DNA of 64,000 bases, taken from Hyphomicrobiales bacterium. Lineage in GTDB: Bacteria > Pseudomonadota > Alphaproteobacteria > Rhizobiales > Rhizobiaceae. The DNA lies in contig UCHV01000016.1 of assembly GCA_900472395.1 (NCBI GenBank), positions 62,001-126,000 on the forward strand. The letters run 5' to 3'. A model generated the notes under the pieces. The model ran no database searches. It worked only from the letters and a program-made list of their open reading frames with translations, and was not told the DNA's origin. The position numbers and the translations under genes were made by a program. This document shows positions 1 to 7,635 of the stretch, piece by piece (positions within the stretch are counted from its first letter, which is position 1; each line of letters opens with the position of its first letter).

Positions 1-534
1 TCGCCCTTCGATATCCCGGAACTTGCCGACCGCACCATCGCCGTCTCGTCCATCTCCAAGTCACACGCCGCACCGGGCTTTCGCAGCGGCTGGGCAGCCG
101 GCCCGGAAGAATTTTGCGAAAAGGTTCTGCCGGTTTCCGAAACCATGCTTTTTGGCGTGCAGCCTTTCATTTCCGACATGACTGCCCTGGCGCTCTCGAA
201 ACGTTTTGAAACGGCGGGTGTCATGCGCGAAAACTATGCGCGCCGCGCCGAGATCGTCGCAAAGAGTTTTGCAGGCAGCAATCTGATCAAGCCGATGCTG
301 CCGGAAGGCGGCATGTTCATCCTGCTGGACGTGACCGCAACTGGCCTCGGCGGCGAGGAATTCGCGTGGGAATTGTTGCGCGAGGAGAAGGTGGCAGTGA
401 TGCCTGGCACGTCCTTCGGTGATCAGGCCGCGGGTTTTGTTCGCATCTCGCTGACCGTTCCGGAAGATGTGCTGGCAACCGCGATGGAACGTGTTGCGGC
501 ACTGGCGGGCCGCCTGGCTGCGAAGAAGGCTTGA
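1..534 (+). CDS. Class I/II aminotransferase, 3' part (truncated by window edge)
   Basis: The reading frame is open from the first base and ends at the TGA at 532-534, so only the last 177 residues are visible. Visible residues 18-25 read ISKSHAAP followed by GFRSGW, the pattern around the PLP-binding lysine of fold-type I aminotransferases (Lys at visible residue 20). The C-terminal half (MLPEGGMFILLDV, then VAVMPGTSFGD) fits the small domain that closes over substrate. The family transfers amino groups between an amino acid and a 2-oxo acid in the cytosol. The motif resembles arginine:pyruvate transaminase-like members, but the substrate cannot be assigned from this fragment. Confidence 0.88.
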   Translation, partial: SPFDIPELADRTIAVSSISKSHAAPGFRSGWAAGPEEFCEKVLPVSETMLFGVQPFISDMTALALSKRFETAGVMRENYARRAEIVAKSFAGSNLIKPMLPEGGMFILLDVTATGLGGEEFAWELLREEKVAVMPGTSFGDQAAGFVRISLTVPEDVLATAMERVAALAGRLAAKKA

Positions 535-615
535 GGCCGAGCATCTCGACAAATTCAAGGGGTGGCGGGATAGCCCCCACCTCCGTCTGGCCTGTGCTCG
601 TCACAGAAATCCAGC

Positions 616-635
616 CAGCCCAAGTCCTTGGGCTG
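616..635. repeat. Perfect 20-bp palindrome between convergent genes
   Basis: CAGCCCAAG, a 2-bp centre, then CTTGGGCTG form perfect 9-bp arms. The site lies between the ends of the convergent aminotransferase and small-protein genes, where a terminator is expected. No long T-run follows directly (only ACACTTTT some bases on), so a terminator role is likely by position but not proven. Nothing else is seen between 535 and 710. Confidence 0.4.
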
Positions 636-710
636 AAAGGACACTTTTGTCACGCAGACGCGCGATTGCCGGATCAGGGTTAACCCGAGGACGGATGGCG
701 GAGTTGGGCC

Positions 711-1001
711 CTACTCCGCCTCATGGCTCCGGCGTCGCGCCTCGCGTTCAGCCGGATCATCGTCCATGTCGACCTCGTAGGGCGTGACGTAACCGCCGGA
801 ATCTCCGGCATCGACAATATGGCTGACATAGCCCGGCGGCCTGTCGCCCTCGAATTCCTTCTTGGCGCGACGCAGATCGGCTGTTGCCGGATGGGAAGCA
901 TGGTGCGGCTCCTCACCCGTGCCGCAACTGCGGGCGATATTGGGCTGGCTGCTGCCGAATTTTCGCGCTTCATGATTGCCGTTGTCACGACGGTCCTGCA
1001 T
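711..1001 (-). CDS. Small hypothetical protein, 96 aa
   Basis: A 96-residue, highly charged hydrophilic protein without signal peptide or membrane segment. Its start is well supported: GCAGGAGG sits six bases before the ATG at 999-1001, a near-perfect Shine-Dalgarno sequence, which is the main reason for preferring it to overlapping frames. The C-terminal half is rich in Asp, Glu and Arg and carries a YVSHIVDAG segment. I do not recognise the family. It lies 63 bp downstream of livF on the same strand and could be the last cistron of that operon, but the content gives no functional link. Confidence 0.6.
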   Translation of the reverse strand: MQDRRDNGNHEARKFGSSQPNIARSCGTGEEPHHASHPATADLRRAKKEFEGDRPPGYVSHIVDAGDSGGYVTPYEVDMDDDPAEREARRRSHEAE

Positions 1002-1064
1002 GACGGATCCTCCTGCCGTTTGCAGCAGGATAACACCATCTCGAATTCCCGGTTCCGAAAAAGA

Positions 1065-1748
1065 TCAAATACCGAGATAACGATCCTGTAGATCAGATGT
1101 CAGGGCTTCCGGCTGACCGGCCCAGACGCTGCGGCCGTTTTCGATAATGACGCAGCGATCCGCCACCGGCAGCAGTTCCGACAGCGTCTTGTCGACCACC
1201 AGGATCGACAGGCCATCCCCTTTGAGCGCGCGGATCGCCCGCCAGATATCCTGACGGATGACCGGCGCCAGCCCCTCCGTTGCCTCGTCCAATATCAACA
1301 GGCGGGGATTGGTCATCAATGCCCGGCCGATCGCCAGCATCTGCTGTTCGCCGCCCGAGAGCGATTTCGCCATCTGCGCATGCCGTTCCTCAAGCCGCGG
1401 AAACAGCGCGTTGACACGATCAAGCGTCCAGGCACCAGGCCGCGCCGCCGCCACGAGGTTTTCGTGCACGGTGAGGTTCGGGAAACACCGCCGCCCTTCC
1501 GGCACAAGCCCGATGCCGAGCCGCGCCACCTTATGCGGCGGCATTTTTTCGGTCGGGCGACCGCCAAAGGCGATGCGACCGGATTTCGGCGGCATGAGGT
1601 TGCAGATGGACTTGATCGTCGTCGATTTGCCCATGCCGTTGCGGCCCATCAGCGCCACGACCTCACCCTCGGCAACGGTCAGATCGACACCGAACAGCGC
1701 CTGACTGCTGCCATAGGAGGCGGTGATATCCTGAACGTCCAAGAGCAT
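1065..1748 (-). CDS. livF: Branched-chain/aromatic acid-type ABC transporter ATPase (LivF)
   Basis: A 227-residue ATP-binding subunit of a HAAT-family (Liv) importer. Walker A GRNGMGKST lies near residue 35, the signature LSGGEQQM near 130 and Walker B LLILDEATEGLAP near 150. The length and the EGLAP ending of Walker B are typical of LivF. It overlaps livG by ATGA at 1748, implying translational coupling. It pairs with LivG on the cytoplasmic face to power LivH/LivM. The aryl-CoA ligase heading the operon suggests the real substrate is an aromatic or other carboxylic acid, not leucine. Confidence 0.93.
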   Translation of the reverse strand: MLLDVQDITASYGSSQALFGVDLTVAEGEVVALMGRNGMGKSTTIKSICNLMPPKSGRIAFGGRPTEKMPPHKVARLGIGLVPEGRRCFPNLTVHENLVAAARPGAWTLDRVNALFPRLEERHAQMAKSLSGGEQQMLAIGRALMTNPRLLILDEATEGLAPVIRQDIWRAIRALKGDGLSILVVDKTLSELLPVADRCVIIENGRSVWAGQPEALTSDLQDRYLGI

Positions 1749-2509
1749 CAGGCGTGATCTCCGAGATAGGCGGTTCGCACGGCCGGATCACGACGGATCT
1801 CATCCACCGTGCCGGTGGCAATGACGCGGCCATAGACCAGAACCGAAATGCGATCGGCGAGCGCAAAAACCGCGTCCATGTCGTGCTCGACCAGCAGGAT
1901 CGGCGCTTGATGGCGCAGACCGTCGAGAAACCCGGTCAGCCGCTTCGAACCTTCCGGCCCCATGCCGGCCATCGGCTCATCGAGCAGGAACGCCTTCGAC
2001 CCGAGCGCCAATGCGATGGCGATCTCGAGCTGGCGACGCTCGCCATGCGACAGTTCCGCCGCCGCAATGTCGGCGCGACCGGCGAGACCGACCCGCTCCA
2101 GCATGGCCATTGCCGTATCGAGCAAGCTGCGGTCGCGCATCACCGGCTTGAAAAATCGAAAGCTCGAACCGGCCTTCGCCTGCACCGCCAGCATGACATT
2201 GCGCAGGGCAGAAAACTCGGGCGCCAGCGACGACACCTGAAACGTCCGCCCCAAACCCAGTCTTGCCCGTTCGGCAACGCCGGTGCGGCTGATATCCTGT
2301 CCGGCAAACCGGATCGTACCGCCATCCTGCCGCAGCGTGCCGCAGATCTGGTGGATCAACGTCGATTTGCCGGCACCGTTCGGACCGATCAGCGCATGGA
2401 TTTCACCGGGGCGCAGGTCGAGCGTGACACCGTCTGTCGCCCGCAAGGCCCCGAAGGTTTTGACGAGGCCGGTGATTTCGAGAACGGGTTCAGCCGCAAG
2501 GTCAACCAT
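1748..2509 (-). CDS. livG: Liv-type ABC transporter ATPase (LivG)
   Basis: A 253-residue ATPase with Walker A GPNGAGKST near residue 43, signature LSHGERRQLEIA and Walker B FLLDEPMAGMGPE. The SHG signature in place of SGG and the AGMGPE stretch are normal for LivG-type subunits. The ATG at 2507-2509 overlaps the end of livM by 8 bp, and its own stop overlaps the livF start. It acts as the partner ATPase of LivF in the inner-membrane importer encoded here. Confidence 0.93.
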   Translation of the reverse strand: MVDLAAEPVLEITGLVKTFGALRATDGVTLDLRPGEIHALIGPNGAGKSTLIHQICGTLRQDGGTIRFAGQDISRTGVAERARLGLGRTFQVSSLAPEFSALRNVMLAVQAKAGSSFRFFKPVMRDRSLLDTAMAMLERVGLAGRADIAAAELSHGERRQLEIAIALALGSKAFLLDEPMAGMGPEGSKRLTGFLDGLRHQAPILLVEHDMDAVFALADRISVLVYGRVIATGTVDEIRRDPAVRTAYLGDHA

Positions 2510-3479
2510 GACGCGCCTTTCCGGCCAGAAGCCCGATCAGCCCGCCTCGGGCAAACAGCACCACGCCGAGCAGGATCAACCCGAGAAAGAACTGCCAGCG
2601 TTCGGTGATGCCGCCGAGCGCAAACTCGAAGATGACATAAAGCATCGCCCCCGCCACCGGCCCGAACAGCCGGCCGGTACCGCCCAGAATGATCAGCACG
2701 ATCAACTCGCCCGACATGTGCCAGGACAGCATGGACGGACTGACGAACTTGTTCAGATCCGCATAAAGCGCACCGGCAAGGCCCGTCATCATGGCCGAGA
2801 TGGCGAAGGCCGTCAGCCTTATGCCGTAGGGCGAGATACCGACCGAGGCGACACGCACCTCATTCTGCCGCGCCGCCTGCAGCGCCGTTCCGAAACGGGA
2901 GTTGCGCAGCAGGGCGAACAGGCCGATGCAGACGATGAGCACACCATAACAAAGCAGGAAAAAGCTCAGCGGCACCATGGTGTTGATGCCCGGAAACTGA
3001 TTGCGCACCAGAATGGAAAGCCCATCCTCGCCGCCATAGGCCGGCCAGGAAATCGCGAAATAATAGACCATCTGCGCAAAGGCGAGCGTGATCATGATGA
3101 AATAGACACCTGACGTGCGCAGGCTGATCGCGCCGATCGCCAGCCCCGCGAGGCCGCAGGCGATCACGGCAAAGATCCAGATCAACGCCATCTGGTTGCT
3201 GCCTTCGAAACCGAAGGCCATCGGTTCGCCGGAAAACACGTGGGATGCCAGAATGCCCGCTGCATATCCGCCGATGCCGAAAAACACCGCATGGCCGAAG
3301 GAAACGAGGCCGCCTAACCCCAGCGCGATATTGAGGCCGGTGGCGGCCAGCGCCAACACGGCGATACGTGTGGCGAGCGTGACGGTGAACGGCTGGCCCA
3401 TCTGGCTGGCCGCCAGCGGCACGACCAGCAGCAGAAGCGCCAGCACAAGATTGATGATGTTTTCGCGTGTCATGTCCAT
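2502..3479 (-). CDS. livM: Liv-type ABC transporter permease (LivM)
   Basis: A 325-residue integral membrane protein with about eight to ten hydrophobic segments, beginning NLVLALLLLVVPLAASQMG. The GLGGLVSFGHAVFFGIGGYAAG stretch is a hallmark of LivM permeases, and the EVRVASVGISPYGIRL region is the cytoplasmic coupling loop that contacts the ATPases. An ATG at 3477 (MDM) is preceded by AAAGG at suitable distance. It forms the channel with LivH. The gap to livH is only a few bases. Confidence 0.92.
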   Translation of the reverse strand: MDMTRENIINLVLALLLLVVPLAASQMGQPFTVTLATRIAVLALAATGLNIALGLGGLVSFGHAVFFGIGGYAAGILASHVFSGEPMAFGFEGSNQMALIWIFAVIACGLAGLAIGAISLRTSGVYFIMITLAFAQMVYYFAISWPAYGGEDGLSILVRNQFPGINTMVPLSFFLLCYGVLIVCIGLFALLRNSRFGTALQAARQNEVRVASVGISPYGIRLTAFAISAMMTGLAGALYADLNKFVSPSMLSWHMSGELIVLIILGGTGRLFGPVAGAMLYVIFEFALGGITERWQFFLGLILLGVVLFARGGLIGLLAGKARHG

Positions 3480-3483
3480 CCGG

Positions 3484-4404
3484 TCATGCCTTTGCCGGAA
3501 AGAGGCCGCGCGGCCGAAAGGCCAGCACCAGCGCCATGACGATATAGATCAGCATGGCCGCAAGCGACGCGCCAACCGTGCCCGCAGTCGATGCCGGCAA
3601 AACCAGACCCAGGAGCGGCGGCAACAGAAAACGCCCGAGCGTATCGGTAAGACCGACGATCAGCGCACCAACCAGCGCCCCCTTGATGGAGCCGATGCCG
3701 CCGATGACGATGACCACGAAGGCGAGGATCAGCACGGGCTCGCCCATGCCCACCTGCACCGATTGCAGAGCGCCGACCAGCGCACCGGCAAGACCGGCAA
3801 GAGCCGAGCCGAGCGCGAAGACGACCGTATAAAGCGTGCGGATATCGACACCCAGGGCGGCAATCATTTCACGATCGCTTTCACCGGCACGGATGCGCAT
3901 GCCGAGCCGCGTCTTGGAGATCAGCAGGTAAAGGCCAAACGCCACCAGCGCACCGACACCGATAATGGCGAGGCGATAAAGCGGATAGGCTTCGATACCC
4001 GGCAGCGGCACGGCGCCCGCCAGAAGCGGCGGAATATCGAGATAAAGCGGGAACGAGCCGAACACCCAGCGCGCGCCCTCCGAAAAGATCAGGATGAGCG
4101 CGAACGTGGCAAGCACCTGATCGAGATGGTCACGGTCATACAGTTTGCGGATGACGAGAAACTCGACGATGGCCCCGGCCGCCGCCGCACAGACGAGGCT
4201 GGCCGCCAGACCGATCCAGAACGAACCGGTGGCAGCAGCGACAACCGCACAGGCAAACGCGCCGACCATGTAAAGCGAGCCATGGGCGAGATTGATAAGA
4301 CCCATGACACCGAAGATCAGCGTCAGCCCGGCCGCCATGAGAAAAAGCATGACGCCGAGCTGGAGGCCGTTGAGCAACTGCTCCAGGGCAAGAGAAAGGA
4401 TCAC
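3484..4404 (-). CDS. livH: Liv-type ABC transporter permease (LivH), GTG start
   Basis: A 306-residue permease. The codon at 4402-4404 is GTG, preceded by TAAGGG with a 7-base spacer, so a GTG start is well supported. The sequence shows repeated hydrophobic segments, GLINLAHGSLYMVGAF near residue 35 and the LGVDIRTLYTVVFALGSALAG segment typical of LivH. It begins 9 bp after the binding-protein stop. With LivM it forms the transmembrane pore. Confidence 0.92.
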   Translation of the reverse strand: MILSLALEQLLNGLQLGVMLFLMAAGLTLIFGVMGLINLAHGSLYMVGAFACAVVAAATGSFWIGLAASLVCAAAAGAIVEFLVIRKLYDRDHLDQVLATFALILIFSEGARWVFGSFPLYLDIPPLLAGAVPLPGIEAYPLYRLAIIGVGALVAFGLYLLISKTRLGMRIRAGESDREMIAALGVDIRTLYTVVFALGSALAGLAGALVGALQSVQVGMGEPVLILAFVVIVIGGIGSIKGALVGALIVGLTDTLGRFLLPPLLGLVLPASTAGTVGASLAAMLIYIVMALVLAFRPRGLFPAKA

Positions 4405-4413
4405 GAAATGCCC

Positions 4414-5550
4414 TTACATCTTGCAGTCTTTGGCATAGGCATCGCCGTGATCGGTAAAGATCTTCGACACCGTCTTGTTGGTCAGAACGCCGTCTTCCTT
4501 CACCACTTCCGTCACATAGATATCCTGGATCGGGTGCAGGTTGTTGTTGAACTTGAACTTGCCACGCGGCGACTGGATGTCGGCTTGCTTCAGCGCTGCG
4601 GCGAAGGCCTTGGAATCCTTGACGCTGGCCTTGGATGCAGCCGACAGGATCAGCTGCGCGGCATCATAAGCCTGAACCGCATAAAGCGACGGCAGGCGGT
4701 TATATTCCTTCTGGAAGGCCGGCACGAACTTCTTGTTGGCCTCGTTGTCGAGATCCTTCACCCACTGGCCGGAATTCTTGACGCCGAGGGCGGCATCGCC
4801 GATGGCCGGCAGAACATCCTGGCTGAACGAGAAGCCCGGCCCCATGATCGGAGTTTTCACGCCCGACTGCGCATATTGCTTCATGAACGCGATGCCCATG
4901 CCGCCGGGCAGGAAGGCAAAAACGGCATCGGCACCCGACGCACGGATCTGCGCGATTTCGGCAGCATAATCGGTCTGGCCGACCTTGGTATAAACTTCGG
5001 CTGCGACATCACCCTTGTAATAACGCTTGAAGCCGGTCAGCGAATCTTTGCCCGCCGGGTAGTTCGGCGCCATGATGAAGATCTTCTTGTAGTCCTTGTT
5101 GGCATATTCGCCCATGGCTTCATGAAGATTGTCGTTCTGGTAGGCAGCGTTGAAATAGAGCGGGTTGCACTTTTCGCCGGCCAGCGCCGCCGGTGCGGCA
5201 TTGGTGGACACGTAGATCTTGCCCTGCGCCACGGCACCCGGTGCCACGGCCATCAGCAGGTTCGACCAGACGATGCCGGTCAGGATATCGACCTGATCGC
5301 TCTGGATCATCTTGTCGGCGATCTGCACCGCCAGTTCCGGCTTTTGCGCGTCATCCTCGGTGATGACGGTAATATCCTTGTTGCCGGACTGCTTGATGGC
5401 CAGCATGAAACCGTCGCGCGTATCGACACCGAGGCCGGCGCCACCGCCAGAAAGCGTGGTGATCAGGCCGATCTTGATCGGTTCGGCAACCGCAAATGAG
5501 GATACGCTGAGGCCGAGCGCCAGCGTGGTGGCGGAAAGAAACTTCTTCAT
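4414..5550 (-). CDS. Periplasmic substrate-binding protein of the Liv-type importer
   Basis: A 378-residue type I periplasmic binding protein. The ATG at 5548-5550 is preceded by GGGAG at 7 bases. An upstream in-frame extension to 5763 has no such site and would bury the signal peptide, so it was rejected. Residues 1-21 (MKKFLSATTLALG...FAVA) form a Sec signal peptide cleaved near AVA-EP. The mature start IKIGLITTLSGGGAGLG is the classic LivK/BraC-type opening. The product captures substrate in the periplasm for LivHMGF. Linkage to an aryl-CoA ligase suggests a benzoate- or aminobenzoate-like ligand, which is inference. Confidence 0.92.
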   Translation of the reverse strand: MKKFLSATTLALGLSVSSFAVAEPIKIGLITTLSGGGAGLGVDTRDGFMLAIKQSGNKDITVITEDDAQKPELAVQIADKMIQSDQVDILTGIVWSNLLMAVAPGAVAQGKIYVSTNAAPAALAGEKCNPLYFNAAYQNDNLHEAMGEYANKDYKKIFIMAPNYPAGKDSLTGFKRYYKGDVAAEVYTKVGQTDYAAEIAQIRASGADAVFAFLPGGMGIAFMKQYAQSGVKTPIMGPGFSFSQDVLPAIGDAALGVKNSGQWVKDLDNEANKKFVPAFQKEYNRLPSLYAVQAYDAAQLILSAASKASVKDSKAFAAALKQADIQSPRGKFKFNNNLHPIQDIYVTEVVKEDGVLTNKTVSKIFTDHGDAYAKDCKM

Positions 5551-5737
5551 GGCATGCTCCCGTTGGTTCGACTGTTCCTTGGTCGTTACCGGCCCCGCCC
5601 CCCTTGCGAGCGATGCCTTGTCAAGCCGCCCGGCATTCTTCGTCCGGTGCGGCGTCCCTTTCCTTCCCACGTTTGCGGGAAAACTTCCACATGCCATCCG
5701 CGGCGCGGGCAATTTCCACACCCAGCGGTTAATTCGC

Positions 5738-7384
5738 TCAGGCAGCGACGCCCGCACCGGCATTGCCCTGCTTGAGACGGAACCGCTGAATTTTTCCCGA
5801 TTCCGTCTTCGGCAACGTCTCGGTGAAAATGATCGAGCGGGGATATTTGTAGGGTGCGATCAGCGCCTTCACATGCTCCTGCAACAGCTTTGCGGTCGCC
5901 TCGCAGGCATGCGCGCCCGGTTTCAGAACCACATGCGCCTGCACGATGGTGCCGCGCACCTCGTCGGCCACGCCGATCACCGCGCATTCCGCCACGGATT
6001 CGTGTTTCAGAAGCGCCGCCTCCACCTCCGGCCCGGCAATATTGTAACCGGCCGAAACGATCATGTCGTCGGAACGGGCGGCGAAATGGAAATAGCCATC
6101 CTCATCCTGCGAAAAACTGTCGCCGGTCAGGTTCCAGCCGTCGCGCACATAGTCCTTCTGGCGTTCGTCGGCGAGATAACGGCAGCCGATAGGCCCCTTG
6201 ATGGCCAGCCGGCCGACCGTGCCGCGAGGCACCTCGTTCATGTCGTCATCGACGATGATCGCCTGATAACCGGCCAGCGGCTTGCCCGTGCAGCCGGGTT
6301 TGCAATCGGCCAGATGGTTGGAGATGAAGATATGCAGCATTTCGGTGGAGCCGATGCCATCGATGATCGGTTTGCCGGTCTTGGCAACCCATTCCTCGAA
6401 CACAGGCCCCGGCAGGGTCTCGCCAGCGGAAACGGCAAGACGCAGCGAAGAAAGATCCGCACCGCCATCCATCGCGGCAAGCATGGCGCGATAGGCGGTC
6501 GGCGCGGTAAAACTGATGGTCGCCTTATAGGTCTCGATGATCTCGATCATCTTCGGCGGCGTGGCACTTTCCAGAAGCGTCGCGGCGGCGCCGAACCGCA
6601 GTGGAAAGATCGCCAGCCCGCCAAGGCCGAAGGTGAAGGCAAGCGGCGGCGAACCCACGAACACGTCATCCGGTGTCACCGCCAGAACTTCCCTGGCGAA
6701 ACCGTCGGCGATGATCAGCAGGTCGCGGTGAAAGTGCATGGTCGCCTTCGGCACGCCGGTCGAACCGGAGGTGAAGCCCAACAGCGCCACATCGTCCCGC
6801 CCCGTCTTCACCGCTTCGTAACGCACCGGCTTGTTGAGGGCCGCACGGTCAAGCTCGGCATCGTGATTGGCGGTGCCGTCGAAACCGACGACGAGGGTCG
6901 GGAATTTGCTGTCCTTGGCGGCCGCCACCATGTCGTCCATCAGGCGGGTATCGCACAGGCAAAGCTGCACCTGCGCCTTTTCGATCGCCTTGATCAACTC
7001 GCCGGCCCGCAACATCGGCATGGTGTTGACCACCACCAGTCCCGCCTTGGTCGCCGCCAGCCAGCAGGCCACCATGGCCGGGTTGTTGGCAGAGCGGATC
7101 AGCACGCGATTGCCGGGCTTGAGACCGTAATCCTCTGTCAATGCCAGCGCGATGCGGTTGGTCCAGTCGGTCAGTTCCTTGTAGGTGCGGCGGCGGCCGT
7201 TGCCGATCAGCGCCGTGTGATCGCCAAAGCCGCGCTCGACCATGCGGTCGGTCAGCTCGACACCGGCATTCAGCCATTCAGGATAGTCGAAACCATCGAG
7301 CAGAAGCTCGGGCCACTGATCAAACGGCGGTAGGTTGTCGCGCGTGAACGTATCCACGTGCCCCGTAGGTCCCAGCATCGTCAT
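5738..7384 (-). CDS. Aryl-CoA ligase (benzoate/2-aminobenzoate-CoA ligase family)
   Basis: A 548-residue ANL-superfamily acyl-CoA synthetase. The P-loop-like motif LGFTSGSTGVPKATMHFH lies near residue 184, DGIGSTEMLHIF near 327, the hinge GYFHFAARSDDMI near 430 and the catalytic lysine in LPKTESGKIQRF near 530. The HFHRDLL and GSTEMLHIFISN segments are typical of benzoate and aminobenzoate-CoA ligases; such enzymes adenylate an aromatic acid and transfer it to CoA. It is the first gene of the transporter operon. No ring-reducing, ring-cleaving or monooxygenase genes are visible, so the downstream pathway must lie elsewhere. Two starts are possible (7384 and 7378, MTM). Confidence 0.85.
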   Translation of the reverse strand: MTMLGPTGHVDTFTRDNLPPFDQWPELLLDGFDYPEWLNAGVELTDRMVERGFGDHTALIGNGRRRTYKELTDWTNRIALALTEDYGLKPGNRVLIRSANNPAMVACWLAATKAGLVVVNTMPMLRAGELIKAIEKAQVQLCLCDTRLMDDMVAAAKDSKFPTLVVGFDGTANHDAELDRAALNKPVRYEAVKTGRDDVALLGFTSGSTGVPKATMHFHRDLLIIADGFAREVLAVTPDDVFVGSPPLAFTFGLGGLAIFPLRFGAAATLLESATPPKMIEIIETYKATISFTAPTAYRAMLAAMDGGADLSSLRLAVSAGETLPGPVFEEWVAKTGKPIIDGIGSTEMLHIFISNHLADCKPGCTGKPLAGYQAIIVDDDMNEVPRGTVGRLAIKGPIGCRYLADERQKDYVRDGWNLTGDSFSQDEDGYFHFAARSDDMIVSAGYNIAGPEVEAALLKHESVAECAVIGVADEVRGTIVQAHVVLKPGAHACEATAKLLQEHVKALIAPYKYPRSIIFTETLPKTESGKIQRFRLKQGNAGAGVAA

Positions 7385-7635
7385 GTTCCCAGTTCTTCGA
7401 ACCTGGACCTGCCGATGTATTCATCGTGCAGGCCTGTCCCTCGGGCATTTTTACGCCTCTGAGTGACAGACTACATGCGCTTTTATCCGTTGCAAGGAGA
7501 AATTTTAAGTTTGTAATAATTTTGGTGCGGAGGCTTCCGAACGGGGCGACTTGCACTTTTCCGAAGCAACCCGTTTAACTTTTCAGGTTATAAAGATAGC
7601 AAATGCCCGCTTCCTGTTTGTAATGGAATGATTGC

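Noticed and set aside
3115..5499. 794-codon open frame on the plus strand
   Set aside because: Antisense to the livM, livH and binding-protein genes. The composition (Arg/Gln/His-rich, low complexity) is that of a high-GC shadow frame.
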